DNA of 64,000 bases from Ensifer aridi (GCF_002078505.1 NZ_LUAV01000014.1:2402-66401); one strand, 5' to 3'. Numbered from the stretch's first letter, positions 1 through 11,766 are shown. The notes: generated by a model not told the origin, from the sequence alone. Program-made: numbers and translations.

Positions 1-47
1 AGTGCTACAGCGTCCTTTGTGCATCTGAAAAGACGCACGGCGCTGTA
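1..47. repeat. Right half of a RIME-like intergenic repeat
   Basis: This matches the second palindrome of the repeat seen whole at 2922-3028 and 47934-48039: CTACAGCG and CGCTGTA arms flank a TTTGTGCATCTGAAAAGACGC-type centre. The left palindrome would lie outside the window, so I cannot tell whether the copy is complete. It sits downstream of clpB, next to a second, unrelated palindrome at 103-145. Confidence 0.6.
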
Positions 48-102
48 AAGCGCGGCGCGTTCAATCGAATTCATGCGACGCGCTTTAGGTCCCGTGTTTT
101 TG

Positions 103-145
103 TGCATGTCGCCCAAAACCGCTGCGCACTTTTGGGCGACATGCA
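103..145 (-). terminator. clpB: Perfect 16-bp inverted repeat after clpB, likely transcription end
   Basis: Arms 103-118 (TGCATGTCGCCCAAAA) and 130-145 are exact reverse complements around an 11-nt loop. The element begins two bases past the clpB stop codon. In the direction of clpB the stem ends in CAUGCA rather than a long U run, so it is not a textbook intrinsic terminator; it could equally stabilise the mRNA 3' end. From memory, near-identical hairpins occur after many rhizobial genes. Confidence 0.5.
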
Positions 146-146
146 A

Positions 147-2753
<2,607 letters not shown>

Positions 2754-2921
2754 TCTTACCTCCATAAACCGGCGAGCCCATCATCGTGGCACTGGCCGGT
2801 GTTTCAGGATCAGGCTCCCGCATTCGGCAAGCCTGTCATTATCTCTCGTTCTCGCCTTGCGCGGGGATCAAGCGTTCAGGGCGAATATGGGACGGCGCTC
2901 TGCGAAATTAAAGGGTCGCCG

Positions 2922-3028
2922 CTACTGCATGTTTCCTAAAGGCGTATCCGATTTAAGAATAAAACATGCAGCAATACAAAAGGGCTACAGCGACCTTTGC
3001 GAGTCTAATCAGACGCGCGGCGCTGTAG
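2922..3028. repeat. Full-length RIME-like intergenic repeat, two palindromes
   Basis: About 107 bp. The left palindrome starts CTACTGCATGTTTCCT and returns as AACATGCAG through a CGATTTAAG core. The right palindrome runs from CTACAGCGACC to GGCGCTGTAG with a TTTGCG...AGACGC inner stem. The same architecture recurs at 47934-48039 and, partially, at 1-47, 31393-31460 and 52208-52279. Size and two-palindrome layout match what I recall of the Rhizobium intergenic mosaic element RIME. Confidence 0.7.
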
Positions 3029-3087
3029 GCATAGCGGCGAAAATGCAGCCAGGAAAAATCGACTTTTCGCACGGGTGCCGCGGCAAC

Positions 3088-3118
3088 AAAAAAGCCCAGC
3101 CGTTGAGGGGCTGGGCTT
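3088..3118 (-). terminator. Rho-independent terminator of the DUF4167 gene
   Basis: GCCCAGCC (3094-3101) pairs perfectly with GGCTGGGC (3109-3116). On the minus strand the hairpin is followed by six U residues (A-run 3088-3093). It lies about 40 bp past the stop of the DUF4167 gene. Confidence 0.9.
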
Positions 3119-3154
3119 CGTTTACTCTTGAGGCAGGTCCGAGGCGCCGAAGCG

Positions 3155-3790
3155 TTATTCGGAGGCGGCAAGCACCGGCGTGGTGCCGCCGGCGTCGGTC
3201 GCCGGCTGTTCGCCGGCCGCCTCCTCCTGCGCGCCGCGACGCGGCTGGCGGCGGGGCCGGTTTGCGCTGCGGCGGCGGGAGTTCCCGCGACCGGACGAAA
3301 CCGCCGGCGTTTCCTCTTCCATTGCGACCTCGGCCGGCGTGCCCTCGATCACCGGCTGCGGGCCGGAACCGTCGATGACCGGTTGGGGTTCGCTGACGGG
3401 TGCCGCGGCTGCGACGCCGGGTGCTTCATCGGCGTAGACCTGATCCAGATCGTCCTGGTCGCGGTCGACAAGATCGCGATCCTGGTAGTCCTGGCGTTCT
3501 TCACGCTGGAAACGATCCTGCATCTGCGCCTGCGCTGCCGCGATGATGCGGTTGTAGTGCTCGGCGTGCTGCAAGTAGTTTTCCGCCATGACGCGGTCGC
3601 CGGAGCTCTGGGCGTCGCGGGCAAGCGCAGCGTATTTCTCAGCGATGTGCTGGGCGGTGCCGCGAATCTTAACGTCGGGGCCGGAGCTATCGTAAGTCCG
3701 CGTCAAGGGATTGGATCCCTTGCGGTTGTTTCCATTTCCGTTGTTGTTATTCCGCCCACGGCCGCGCTTGTTTTGCTGTCCAGGCCTCAT
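3155..3790 (-). CDS. DUF4167 domain protein, probable RNA-associated
   Basis: Protein of 211 aa beginning MRPGQQNKRGRGRNNNN. The basic, Asn/Gly/Arg-rich N-terminus leads into the conserved DUF4167 core (NPLTRTYDSSGPDVKIRG, then IAEKYAALARDAQSSGDRVMAENYLQHAEHY, split here by a short linker in the family logo). The rest is a low-complexity tail with QPVIDG/QPVIEG repeats and a final Arg-rich, Ala/Glu-rich segment. The composition suggests nucleic-acid binding, but no activity is known to me. The start at 3790 was preferred because the conserved family sequence begins here; upstream extension to 3871 is basic, non-conserved sequence. It ends at a strong terminator. Confidence 0.85.
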   Translation of the reverse strand: MRPGQQNKRGRGRNNNNGNGNNRKGSNPLTRTYDSSGPDVKIRGTAQHIAEKYAALARDAQSSGDRVMAENYLQHAEHYNRIIAAAQAQMQDRFQREERQDYQDRDLVDRDQDDLDQVYADEAPGVAAAAPVSEPQPVIDGSGPQPVIEGTPAEVAMEEETPAVSSGRGNSRRRSANRPRRQPRRGAQEEAAGEQPATDAGGTTPVLAASE

Positions 3791-4122
3791 AGTCCATTCA
3801 CCCGAATTTTCTTGATAATGATGATCATGTGATTCCGCTCTCGGCACGACTCTCCGCGCCCGAGTAAACACGCGCCACGGCAGACCGCTCGTTCACGATC
3901 TCGGCGCCGACTGACGTCAAATTAACAGGTACCCGCACAAGGCACTGTCGAACCCTAGCAACTCTTTCTTGAGAGCAATCCCCGTGGCCAGGTCATACTG
4001 GAACGAATCTTTGGTCCATGACCTTCTGCCCAGTGCGCGGGGTGAAACTAGCCCGCTTCCTTTGGGATTCCAAGCCCTTTCTTTGCTCTTCCAGAAAAGA
4101 GAGGCGCTAGTGCAGCATTTTT
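3791..4122. other. 332-bp AT-richer gap with extensive predicted RNA structure
   Basis: Noticeably lower in GC than the flanking genes. No protein gene is convincing: the only minus-strand frame starts at a TTG overlapping the prmC stop. The right half contains a long imperfect hairpin (3980-4042) and a three-way-junction-like fold (4047-4111), followed on the plus strand by TTTTTT (4118-4123). See the ncRNA candidate entry. Confidence 0.6.
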
Positions 4123-4123
4123 T
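3962..4123. ncRNA. Candidate structured RNA or structured 3' UTR of prmC
   Basis: Hairpin I: CCCCG (3980-3984), TGGC (3985-3988) and AGGTCAT (3990-3996) pair with ATGACCT (4018-4024), GCC-CA (4028-4032) and CGGGG (4038-4042). Element II: ACTAGC (4047-4052) pairs with GCTAGT (4106-4111), enclosing TTGG-GATT-CCAA (4062-4073) and CTCTT-6 nt-AAGAG (4086-4101). The plus-strand copy ends in six T residues. I do not recognise the family. Orientation is undecided: plus-strand sRNA, or 3' UTR of the prfA-prmC message on the minus strand. Confidence 0.35.
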
Positions 4124-5004
4124 CAACGGTCTTTGCTGCGTTCAACGTCCTGCTCGAACACGAGAACCCGGTCGTTACCGCCGAGATCCTTCACACCGCT
4201 GAGCAAGCGAAATCCTTGCGCTTCGAAAAGCGCAGTCACCGCCTGCTTTTGGTCGAAACCGATTTCCAAGCCAAGTAGGCCGTCCGTTTCAAGATGGCGA
4301 CTGGCGTGAAGAGCAATGGCACGATAGGCATCCAGCCCTTCGTCTCCGCCGTCAAGTGCGGCAACCGGATCGTGGTATTTCACCTCCGGATCAAGCTCTG
4401 CAATGACACTGGACCGGATATACGGCGGATTTGAGACGATGACGTCGAACCGCCCTTCCACAGCCTCGAACCAGTTGCTGCGCAAGGTTTCGAAGCGTTC
4501 TGCCAAGCCATTCCTGCGAGCGTTTTCTCGTGCCGTCTGCAAGGCGTTGTCCGATATATCGGTACCGAGACCCCGTGCGTCAAGTACCGCGTTGAGAAGA
4601 GCGAGACAGATTGCCCCGGTTCCTGTCCCGAGATCGATGATTCGGCAGCTTCCCTTTCTTGCGGCGATCCGCCGCACATGGGGTATCAGGCAGCCGACCA
4701 GCGTTTCGGTATCGGGCCGAGGTTCCAGCGTGTCCTTCGAGAGCTTCAGGTTCAGACCGAAAAACTCGCGCTCGCCGAGGATTCGATGGACGGGCTCATG
4801 GGCCGCACGACGTTCGATGGCGGCCCGTATCCGCGCCGCATCCGCCTCACCGACGGGTTCCCCTCCCCGCGTCACCAGCGCGGCGCGCGAAAGGCCGAGC
4901 AGGCCGGAAACCAGATGCCGGGCATCGAGTGCTGCCGCCTCGATGCCGGCGGCCTTCAGCTTGTCGCGGCTTTCGGCAAGAAGGCTGTCGAGTGTCTCGG
5001 CCAT
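4123..5004 (-). CDS. prmC: Peptide chain release factor N5-glutamine methyltransferase
   Basis: SAM-dependent enzyme that methylates the Gln of the GGQ loop in RF1 and RF2, speeding termination. 293 aa. N-terminal helical recognition domain (about 1-95) with the family segment EPVHRILGEREFFGL; the catalytic domain has motif I DLGTGTGAICLAL near 145 and the catalytic NPPY (SNPPYIRS) near 205. It starts 6 bp after prfA, so enzyme and substrate are co-transcribed, the usual arrangement. Confidence 0.96.
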   Translation of the reverse strand: MAETLDSLLAESRDKLKAAGIEAAALDARHLVSGLLGLSRAALVTRGGEPVGEADAARIRAAIERRAAHEPVHRILGEREFFGLNLKLSKDTLEPRPDTETLVGCLIPHVRRIAARKGSCRIIDLGTGTGAICLALLNAVLDARGLGTDISDNALQTARENARRNGLAERFETLRSNWFEAVEGRFDVIVSNPPYIRSSVIAELDPEVKYHDPVAALDGGDEGLDAYRAIALHASRHLETDGLLGLEIGFDQKQAVTALFEAQGFRLLSGVKDLGGNDRVLVFEQDVERSKDR

Positions 5005-5010
5005 CGTCGT

Positions 5011-6093
5011 TCAGTTCTGCCTTTCGCCGAGGAGGGCGAGCTGGCTCGCCTGATGGTCGGCCAGCAGCGCATCCACCACCTCGTCGATTTCCCCCTCCAT
5101 CATGCGGTCGAGCTTATAGAGGGTAAGGTTGATGCGATGGTCGGTGATGCGCCCCTGCGGGAAGTTATAGGTGCGAATGCGCTCCGAGCGGTCGCCGGAT
5201 CCCACCTGGCTCTTGCGGTCCGCCGAACGCTCGCTGTCGGCGCGCTGGCGCTCCATGTCGAAAAGCCGCGAGCGCAGCACCTGCATCGCCTTGGCACGGT
5301 TCTGATGCTGCGACTTCTCCGAGCTGGTGACAACGATGCCGGTCGGGATATGGGTGATGCGCACGGCCGAATCGGTCGTGTTGACGTGCTGACCGCCGGC
5401 GCCGGAGGAGCGCATGGTGTCGATGCGGATGTCCTCGGGCCGGACCTCGACGTCGATCTCTTCGGCTTCCGGCAGGACGGCGACGGTCGCCGCCGACGTG
5501 TGGATGCGGCCGCTCGCCTCCGTTTCCGGAACACGCTGCACCCGGTGGACGCCGGACTCGAACTTCAGCCGCGAGAACACGCCGCGTCCCGAAACGGTCG
5601 CGATGATTTCCTTGTAGCCTCCGGCCTCGCCTTCGCTCGCCGAAAGCACTTCGACGCGCCAGCCCTTGGTGGAGGCATAGCGTTCGTACATGCGGAAGAG
5701 GTCACCGGCAAAGAGTGCGGCTTCCGAACCGCCCGTGCCGGCACGGATTTCGAGTATGGCGCTCTTTTCGTCGGCCGCGTCCTTCGGCAGGAGCAGGATC
5801 TGGATCTCCTGCTCAAGCGCTTCTATTCGCTCCTCGACCTCGGGCTTTTCCATCTCGGCGAGGTCGCGCATCTCCTTGTCCGTCGCGCGGTCGGAAAGCA
5901 TCGTCTCGATATCGGCAAGCTCGCGCTCAGCCTGTTGGTAGGCGCGGATCTTCGTCACCACCGGCTGCAGCTCGGAATATTCCGACGCGAGTTTCACATA
6001 GACGTCGGCAGAGGGGCCGGCGGACATGCGAGCCTCGATCTCGCCGAACCGCCTTTCCAGTTCGAGCATCTTTTCAACGGGAAGCTTTGCCAA
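5011..6093 (-). CDS. prfA: Peptide chain release factor 1
   Basis: Reads UAA and UAG in the ribosomal A site and triggers peptide release. 360 aa, normal length. The PxT codon-reading tripeptide is present as PET within [15 protein letters not shown], and the catalytic GGQ within [14 protein letters not shown]. The N-terminal coiled-coil domain covers about 1-100. The RF1-type motif rules out RF2 (which carries SPF). prmC follows by 6 bp; ptsP ends 70 bp upstream in the same direction. Confidence 0.97.
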   Translation of the reverse strand: MAKLPVEKMLELERRFGEIEARMSAGPSADVYVKLASEYSELQPVVTKIRAYQQAERELADIETMLSDRATDKEMRDLAEMEKPEVEERIEALEQEIQILLLPKDAADEKSAILEIRAGTGGSEAALFAGDLFRMYERYASTKGWRVEVLSASEGEAGGYKEIIATVSGRGVFSRLKFESGVHRVQRVPETEASGRIHTSAATVAVLPEAEEIDVEVRPEDIRIDTMRSSGAGGQHVNTTDSAVRITHIPTGIVVTSSEKSQHQNRAKAMQVLRSRLFDMERQRADSERSADRKSQVGSGDRSERIRTYNFPQGRITDHRINLTLYKLDRMMEGEIDEVVDALLADHQASQLALLGERQN

Positions 6094-6163
6094 GTTTCAC
6101 TCCAAATGCGTTTGGCCCCGCCCGAATGCTGTCCGGACGAAGACAACAGCGCTCTGATTCAGC

Positions 6164-8431
6164 CTATACCGGTATGCCGTTTGCGGCCGCGAAATCGACC
6201 AGGAGCTGCCGGACCGACGTCTCGGCCTTGACGTCGTCGAGTGCAGCATCGAGCACCTCGGCCAGCTTGCCGGCGTCGAGCGCCAAGAGCATGGCCTTGA
6301 CCGGGCCGACGGCCGTCGGCGACATCGAAACCGACCGGAAGCCGAGCCCGAGCAGTGCCATGGCCGAAAGCGGTTTGCTCGCCATTTCGCCGCAGAGCGT
6401 CACTGGCGTGCTATTGCGTTCGCCCGCGCGCACGATGTCACGGAGAAGGCGCAGGAACGGCCGCCCGAGCGCATCGAAGCGATCGGAGACGCGGGCATTG
6501 CCGCGGTCGACCGCCATGGCGAACTGGAAGAGATCGTTCGAACCGACCGAGACGAAATCCACTTCCGCCATCAGTTCGTCGAGCTGCCAGAGCAGAGCCG
6601 GCACTTCCAGCATCGCCCCGAATTGCAGCTTGCGCGGCAATTGCTCGCCTATCTTCGATTGGCGCTCGATTTCCTTCTGCAGGAGTTCGCGCGCGGCTCT
6701 AAGCTCCGCCACCTCCGTCACCATCGGCAGCATCAGCTTGAGTTCGGCGCCGGCCGTCGCTCTGAGCATTGCCCTGAACTGGGTTCGCAGCAAACCGGGC
6801 CGGTCGAGCGACAGCCGAAGGGCGCGCCAGCCGAGCGCTGGGTTCTCCTCCTCGGCGGCACGGAAATAGGGTACGACCTTGTCTCCGCCAATATCGAGCG
6901 TGCGGAAGGTCACCGGCTTGCCTCCCGTCTGCTTCATGACATTGCGATAAAAGTCTTCCTGTTCCTCCGCCTTGGGCATGGTGGAGGCGATCATGAATTG
7001 CAGTTCGGTGCGGAAGAGGCCGATGCCCTCCGCTCCCGCCTCGTTCAAATGCGGTAGGTCGACGAGCAGACCGGCATTCATCTGCAATGTGATGCGCTTG
7101 CCGTCCTTCGTCAGCGGCTCGACGTCCTTCAGTGCACGGAACTGTGCCTGGCGGCGGGCGCGGAAACGAACCTTTTCCTCGTAGGCGCGCTGCAGGTCGG
7201 CCAACGGGCGCAGATGCACCTTCGCATCGTCACCGTCGACGATGATGGCGTCACGGTTTTCGGCAAGCGCCACCGCTCCTGCCGCCTGCCCGACCACCGG
7301 AATGCCCATCGCGCGGGCGACGATCACCACGTGACTGGTGACCGCCCCCTCCTCAAGGACCAGGCCGCGCACGTTCTCGCGCGGGTAATCGAGCAGTTCG
7401 GCGGCACCCATGGCGCGCGCGACGATGATCGCGTCGTTCGGGAAATCGGCCGCCGACAGTTTGGCGCCATAGCCGGAAAGCTGGCGCAAGAGCCGGTTGG
7501 CGAGATCGTCGAAATCGTGCATGCGCTCGCGCAGGTAAGGGTCCGTGAGGCGCATCATCCGCGCCTTGGTCTCGCTCTGCACCCGCTCCACCGCCGCTTC
7601 GGCCGTGAGGCCGTTGCGAATTGCTTCCTCCAGCTTTCTCACCCAGCCGCGGTCATGGGCGAACATGCGATAGGTCTCGAGCACGGCGCGGTGCTCGCCC
7701 TCCATCGACACGTCACGGCGTGACAGCATGTCGTCGATCGAGATGCGGAGCGACCCGAGTGCCTCGGCAAGCCGCTGCAGCTCTTGGTCGGTATCCTCGT
7801 TGAGCAGATTGGTGACGACGATTCTCGGCTCGTGCAGCACGACGTAGCCCAGCCCGATTCCCTCGCCGTAACTGTTGCCCTCTATGGTCACGGGCCGCGA
7901 GAGATCGAGTTCCAAGCCAGGCTTTGTGATCTTCTTGAGCTCGCCCGTCGCCACCATTTCGGCGAGCACCATCGCGGTCGTCTCGAGAGCCTCGACCTCG
8001 TCCTCGCGATAGTTGCGCATCGCCTTGTTCTGCACGACGAGCACGCCGAGCGCGCGGCCGGTGCGGAGAATCGGCACGCCGAGGAACGAGTGGTATATCT
8101 CTTCGCCCGTTTCCGGCAGGTAAGTGAAGGCCGGATGCGACTGCGCATCGGAGAGATTGAGCGGCCGCGCCGAAGCGGCGATCGTGCCGACGAGGCCCTG
8201 CCCCATCTTCAATTGCGCCAGGTGCACGGCGGTCTTGTTCAGACCTTCGGTGGCGTAGAGTTCGAGCACGCCGTCGGAGCGCAGCACATAGACGGAGCAC
8301 ACTTCCGCGACCATGTTCTGCGCGATCTGGCGCACGATCCGGTCAAGGCGCTCCTGCGGCTCGAGCGGTTCCGCCATGAGCTCGCGCAACCGCTTGAGGA
8401 GAACGCGCGGACCCGCGGAAAGGTCTCTCAT
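6164..8431 (-). CDS. ptsP: PEP-protein phosphotransferase of the nitrogen PTS (EI-Ntr)
   Basis: First enzyme of the PTS-Ntr relay: takes phosphate from PEP and passes it to NPr, then to EIIA-Ntr, linking nitrogen/carbon status to regulation. 755 aa. N-terminal GAF sensory domain (about 15-165, containing GQGLVGTIAASARPLNLSD), PEP-utiliser N domain, phosphohistidine domain with TSHVVIVARAMGIPVVG, and C-terminal TIM-barrel PEP-binding domain (GLFRTELQFM, SVGSNDLFQFAMAVDR, LCGEMAS). The GAF domain separates it from sugar-PTS EI. It lies 94 bp downstream of lysC. Confidence 0.95.
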   Translation of the reverse strand: MRDLSAGPRVLLKRLRELMAEPLEPQERLDRIVRQIAQNMVAEVCSVYVLRSDGVLELYATEGLNKTAVHLAQLKMGQGLVGTIAASARPLNLSDAQSHPAFTYLPETGEEIYHSFLGVPILRTGRALGVLVVQNKAMRNYREDEVEALETTAMVLAEMVATGELKKITKPGLELDLSRPVTIEGNSYGEGIGLGYVVLHEPRIVVTNLLNEDTDQELQRLAEALGSLRISIDDMLSRRDVSMEGEHRAVLETYRMFAHDRGWVRKLEEAIRNGLTAEAAVERVQSETKARMMRLTDPYLRERMHDFDDLANRLLRQLSGYGAKLSAADFPNDAIIVARAMGAAELLDYPRENVRGLVLEEGAVTSHVVIVARAMGIPVVGQAAGAVALAENRDAIIVDGDDAKVHLRPLADLQRAYEEKVRFRARRQAQFRALKDVEPLTKDGKRITLQMNAGLLVDLPHLNEAGAEGIGLFRTELQFMIASTMPKAEEQEDFYRNVMKQTGGKPVTFRTLDIGGDKVVPYFRAAEEENPALGWRALRLSLDRPGLLRTQFRAMLRATAGAELKLMLPMVTEVAELRAARELLQKEIERQSKIGEQLPRKLQFGAMLEVPALLWQLDELMAEVDFVSVGSNDLFQFAMAVDRGNARVSDRFDALGRPFLRLLRDIVRAGERNSTPVTLCGEMASKPLSAMALLGLGFRSVSMSPTAVGPVKAMLLALDAGKLAEVLDAALDDVKAETSVRQLLVDFAAANGIPV

Positions 8432-8525
8432 CGCGTAGGGTCTCCAGAATCAAGAATAAACCACGGCATGTGACAGGATATCGCGGCCGTGACCAGCCGC
8501 GAATCCCAAATCGAACGCCTGCTGT

Positions 8526-9800
8526 TTAACTCTTATCCAGACCGTAAGCGGAATGCAAAGTGCGAACCGCCAATTCGGCATATGGTCCGTCGATCAGGAT
8601 GGAAATCTTGATCTCGGAGGTGGTGATCGCCTTGATGTTGATGCCCTTCTCGGCGAGCGCCCGGAAAGCGGAAGCGGCAACGCCCGCATGGCTGCGCATG
8701 CCGATGCCGATGACCGAGACCTTGACGAGGCCGGATTCCGACTGGGCGACGTCGTAGCCGATCTTCTCCTTGTTTTCCGAAAGCACCTTCAGTGCCTTGT
8801 TGACGTCGCCGGACGGCACGGTGAAGGTCATGTCGGTCTTGGAGCCGTCCTCCGAAATGTTCTGCACGATCATGTCGACGTTGATATGAGCCTCGGCGAG
8901 CGGCCCGAAGATCGCGGCGGAAACGCCGGGCCGGTCGGCCAGGCGGCGCAGCGAGATCTGGGCTTCATCCTTGGCATAGGCAATGCCGGTTACGACTTCC
9001 TGTTCCACGATCTCATCCTCATCACAAATCAGCGTTCCGGGCGGGTTCAGAAGGTCACCCATGCCCGGCGCATCGGGATCCTCGAAAGACGAGCGCACGA
9101 AGGTACGCACCTTGTGCACCATGGCGAGCTCGACCGAGCGCACCTGCAGCACCTTCGCGCCGAGGGAGGCCATTTCCAGCATTTCCTCGAAGGCGATCTT
9201 CTTCAGCCGCCGCGCCTTCGGCTCGATGCGTGGGTCGGTCGTGTAGACGCCATCGACGTCCGTGTAGATGTCGCAGCGGTCGGCCTTGACGGCGGCGGCG
9301 ATCGCGACCGCCGACGTATCCGAACCGCCGCGGCCGAGTGTCGCCACGCGATTGTCCGGGCCAAGACCCTGGAAGCCGGCGACGACGGCTACCTGGCCCT
9401 CGCCCATGCGGCGGATGATATCGGCGCCGTCGATGTCGAGGATGCGGGCCGCTCCATGGGCGTTGTCGGTCTTGACCGGAAGCTGCCAGCCCTGCCACGA
9501 CCGTGCGTTGATGCCCATCGACTGCAGCGCGATCGCGAGCAAGCCGGAGGTCACCTGTTCGCCGGAAGCGACGACGGCGTCATATTCGCGCGCATCGTAG
9601 AAAGGCGCATTCGAGCCAGCGACCTTCGGCATGTTCTCGACCCAGCCGACCAGCTCGTTGGTCTTGCCGGACATGGCGGAGACGACGACGGCAACCTCGT
9701 GGCCGGCATGGACTTCGCGTTTCACATGGCGCGCGACATTGTGGATGCGGTTCAAATCTGCGACGGAGGTTCCGCCGAATTTCATCACGATGCGTGCCAT
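8526..9800 (-). CDS. lysC: Aspartate kinase
   Basis: Phosphorylates aspartate, the first step towards lysine, methionine, threonine and diaminopimelate. 424 aa. Starts [15 protein letters not shown], with the KFGGTS nucleotide-binding motif at the extreme N-terminus; a longer frame to 9911 adds only non-conserved sequence. Kinase domain about 1-245 ([15 protein letters not shown]), then two ACT domains (about 265-340 and 345-420), where lysine/threonine feedback normally acts. It shares its direction with ptsP and prfA but is separated by 94 bp. Confidence 0.96.
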   Translation of the reverse strand: MARIVMKFGGTSVADLNRIHNVARHVKREVHAGHEVAVVVSAMSGKTNELVGWVENMPKVAGSNAPFYDAREYDAVVASGEQVTSGLLAIALQSMGINARSWQGWQLPVKTDNAHGAARILDIDGADIIRRMGEGQVAVVAGFQGLGPDNRVATLGRGGSDTSAVAIAAAVKADRCDIYTDVDGVYTTDPRIEPKARRLKKIAFEEMLEMASLGAKVLQVRSVELAMVHKVRTFVRSSFEDPDAPGMGDLLNPPGTLICDEDEIVEQEVVTGIAYAKDEAQISLRRLADRPGVSAAIFGPLAEAHINVDMIVQNISEDGSKTDMTFTVPSGDVNKALKVLSENKEKIGYDVAQSESGLVKVSVIGIGMRSHAGVAASAFRALAEKGINIKAITTSEIKISILIDGPYAELAVRTLHSAYGLDKS

Positions 9801-9991
9801 TTCGCCTCTACCGTACCAACATGTTTTCCGCGCGTACGCGGGAACAGCGCTCCCCATCGGCGCCTGACGATCAAAAAGCTTGGAGAGACTTCTCGGACAT
9901 CGGCCAGTCACCGCTTCCGCGAGAGCGGAAAGTCGCGGCGTCTCTTAGCGGATCAGGGGGCAGCGTGCAATGGGAAGGAACCCATGACTTA

Positions 9992-11008
9992 TCAACGCGG
10001 CGCCGCCTCCATAATGGAGACCGATGATGCGGTCGGGCTGACCTTCACCAGGTCGAAGCCCGCCTCGGCAAGCAATCCGCCGTATTCGCTCTGCGTCCGT
10101 TCACGCGCCCGGCCGAACATCGCCATCATCTGCATGTCGATCAGATATTCCGTTCTTGACCCGACCGACGGATCCGGCTCCATCAGAGCCTCGACGATCA
10201 GCAGGCGGCTGTCATCCGACATTGCGGCGCGACAGGACTGAAGAATTCGGCGCGCGTCCTCGTCCGGCCAGTCGTGCAGGACCCGGATCAGCATGTAGCG
10301 GTCCGCTCCCGGCGGAAGGCCATCGAAAAAACTGCCGGCCTGCGTGGTTATTCGGCCGCCCGCAAGCATCTCGGAAGGAATGGCTGCGATAACTTCGGGG
10401 CGATCGAAGACGATACCACGCACGCCGGCATGTCGCGCGATGATGCGGCGCAGAGATTCGCCATTGCCGCCACCGACATCCACGATGAGGCCCACATTGG
10501 AGAAGTCATAGGCGGCAGCGAGAGCATTGTGCCGATCGTCGGGAAAGTTGGCCATGAAGGCATCGAACAGGCGGCCTTCCGCCGGATTGTCGCTGAGATA
10601 GCCGAAGCGATCCGTTCCCCAGGCCTCTTCATGCGGCACCTTGCCGTGGAGAGCTGCTTCCAGAAACTCCCATGCACGCCACGAACCCCTCGTGGTCCAG
10701 AAGCGCGCACTATGGTGAAGGCTGTCTGGCGTGTCGGTGCGCAAAAGCAACGAGCGAGGCGTATGGCTAACCGTTCCTTCCGCGTCGACCCGAAATATCC
10801 CGAAGGCCGCAAGCGCACGCAGGGCGCGCAATAGCGGTTCGGCAAGGACGCCACACGCATCTGCAAGCCCTGCAATATTCGTCGGTCTCTCTGGATCTAT
10901 CCGATCGGCGATCTCGAGATCGGCGACAAGACGAATGATCCGCGACACCTGAAAGCCGCGAATGAGAAGGTCGAGCCCCAGCTGGTCGTCGTCATCGCCA
11001 CCTGACAT
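9992..11008 (-). CDS. SAM-dependent O-methyltransferase (acetylserotonin-MT/CrtF-like)
   Basis: 338 aa. The N-terminal winged-helix dimerisation domain (about 15-100, ADRIDPERPTNIAGLADACG) precedes a catalytic Rossmann domain with motif I IVDVGGGNGESL and the later YMLIRVLHDWPDEDARRIL, which carries the catalytic HDW of small-molecule O-methyltransferases. The start is at MSGGDDDDQLG behind AGGAGGGG; the sequence upstream is non-conserved. The substrate is unknown: relatives act on hydroxyneurosporene, polyketides or phenolics, and no biosynthetic neighbours point to one. Divergent from the DHFR-like gene with 212 bp between starts. Confidence 0.85.
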   Translation of the reverse strand: MSGGDDDDQLGLDLLIRGFQVSRIIRLVADLEIADRIDPERPTNIAGLADACGVLAEPLLRALRALAAFGIFRVDAEGTVSHTPRSLLLRTDTPDSLHHSARFWTTRGSWRAWEFLEAALHGKVPHEEAWGTDRFGYLSDNPAEGRLFDAFMANFPDDRHNALAAAYDFSNVGLIVDVGGGNGESLRRIIARHAGVRGIVFDRPEVIAAIPSEMLAGGRITTQAGSFFDGLPPGADRYMLIRVLHDWPDEDARRILQSCRAAMSDDSRLLIVEALMEPDPSVGSRTEYLIDMQMMAMFGRARERTQSEYGGLLAEAGFDLVKVSPTASSVSIMEAAPR

Positions 11009-11220
11009 CTCTGTCGCGCCCCTCCTGAAATGCCGGCAACGGGCGAGGATAAGGCAACTCGGCAGCAAAAGCCACGGCGGCGAAACGCCTCCGCCTGCCC
11101 GTGTCACCGATCCGACAAATGGTCTAGGAACAGAACCGCTTGCAATTTAAAACCAGCAATGGCAACCTCATGCCATAGACAAGGCGGCGGCCGCAGCGGC
11201 TGCCCAGCGGGAGGAAGACA

Positions 11221-11766
11221 ATGCGCAAGATCATCATGTGGGACATGGTCAGCGTCGACGGTTTCTTCGAAGCGCCCGGCCACGACATCAGTTGGTTCGT
11301 CTTCGAGGACGAGTTGGCGGCCTATATCGGCGAGACCCAACGCGACGCCGGTACGCTGCTCTTCGGGCGCGTGACCTATGAGATGATGGCAGCCTACTGG
11401 CCCTCGGCCGAGGGCGAGATCGCGACTTTCATGAACGGTATCGAGAAATACGTCTTCTCGAGGACGCTCGCGAGCGCCGACTGGAACAACACGACGCTCG
11501 TTACGGGTGATGCCGCCGCGGAGGTCGAGCGGCTAAAGCGGTTCGAAGGCGGCTCGATCTTCGTCTTCGGCAGCGCCGACTTCGCCGCGACGCTGACGGC
11601 CAGGGGACTGGTCGACGAATACCGCCTCGGTATCAATCCGGTGCTGCTCGGCAAGGGGACGCCGCTCTTTCAGAATATCCCTGAGCGGACGAAGCTGGAA
11701 CTTACGCATGTCCGGCCGCTCAAATCCGGCGTGGTCATCCTGCACTACCAGCCTGTCGCGGATTGA
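11221..11766 (+). CDS. Dihydrofolate reductase family protein (RibD C-terminal fold)
   Basis: 181 aa, with GGAGGA 4 nt before the ATG. It has the DHFR/RibD-C pattern: [12 protein letters not shown] at the N-terminus, [15 protein letters not shown] near 45, [15 protein letters not shown] for the NADPH site and [13 protein letters not shown] near the C-terminus. Such YyaP/YwjB-like proteins are usually uncharacterised reductases and are not the essential FolA. It reads towards ubiG 121 bp downstream. Confidence 0.85.
   Translation: MRKIIMWDMVSVDGFFEAPGHDISWFVFEDELAAYIGETQRDAGTLLFGRVTYEMMAAYWPSAEGEIATFMNGIEKYVFSRTLASADWNNTTLVTGDAAAEVERLKRFEGGSIFVFGSADFAATLTARGLVDEYRLGINPVLLGKGTPLFQNIPERTKLELTHVRPLKSGVVILHYQPVAD

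Larger units (their letters stand above)
2754..3154. other. 401-bp intergenic region, clpB promoter side
   Basis: No gene is supported here. It holds the clpB leader and presumably its promoter (right of 2753), one full-length RIME-like repeat at 2922-3028, and the terminator of the DUF4167 gene at 3088-3118. Open frames crossing it are arginine-rich and unlike any known protein. Confidence 0.7.

Noticed and set aside
2754..2880. RpoH heat-shock promoter for clpB
   Set aside because: Expected for the gene, but I found only a CTTGAT without a matching -10 (CCCCAT-like) element at the right spacing.
3917..4126. 69-codon frame overlapping the prmC stop
   Set aside because: Starts at a TTG with no SD, contains no motif, and falls in the structured gap. 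The RNA interpretation fits better, though I cannot exclude a peptide.
4678..6231. 517-codon open frame antisense to prmC and prfA
   Set aside because: Antisense shadow; both genes on the minus strand have full catalytic motifs.
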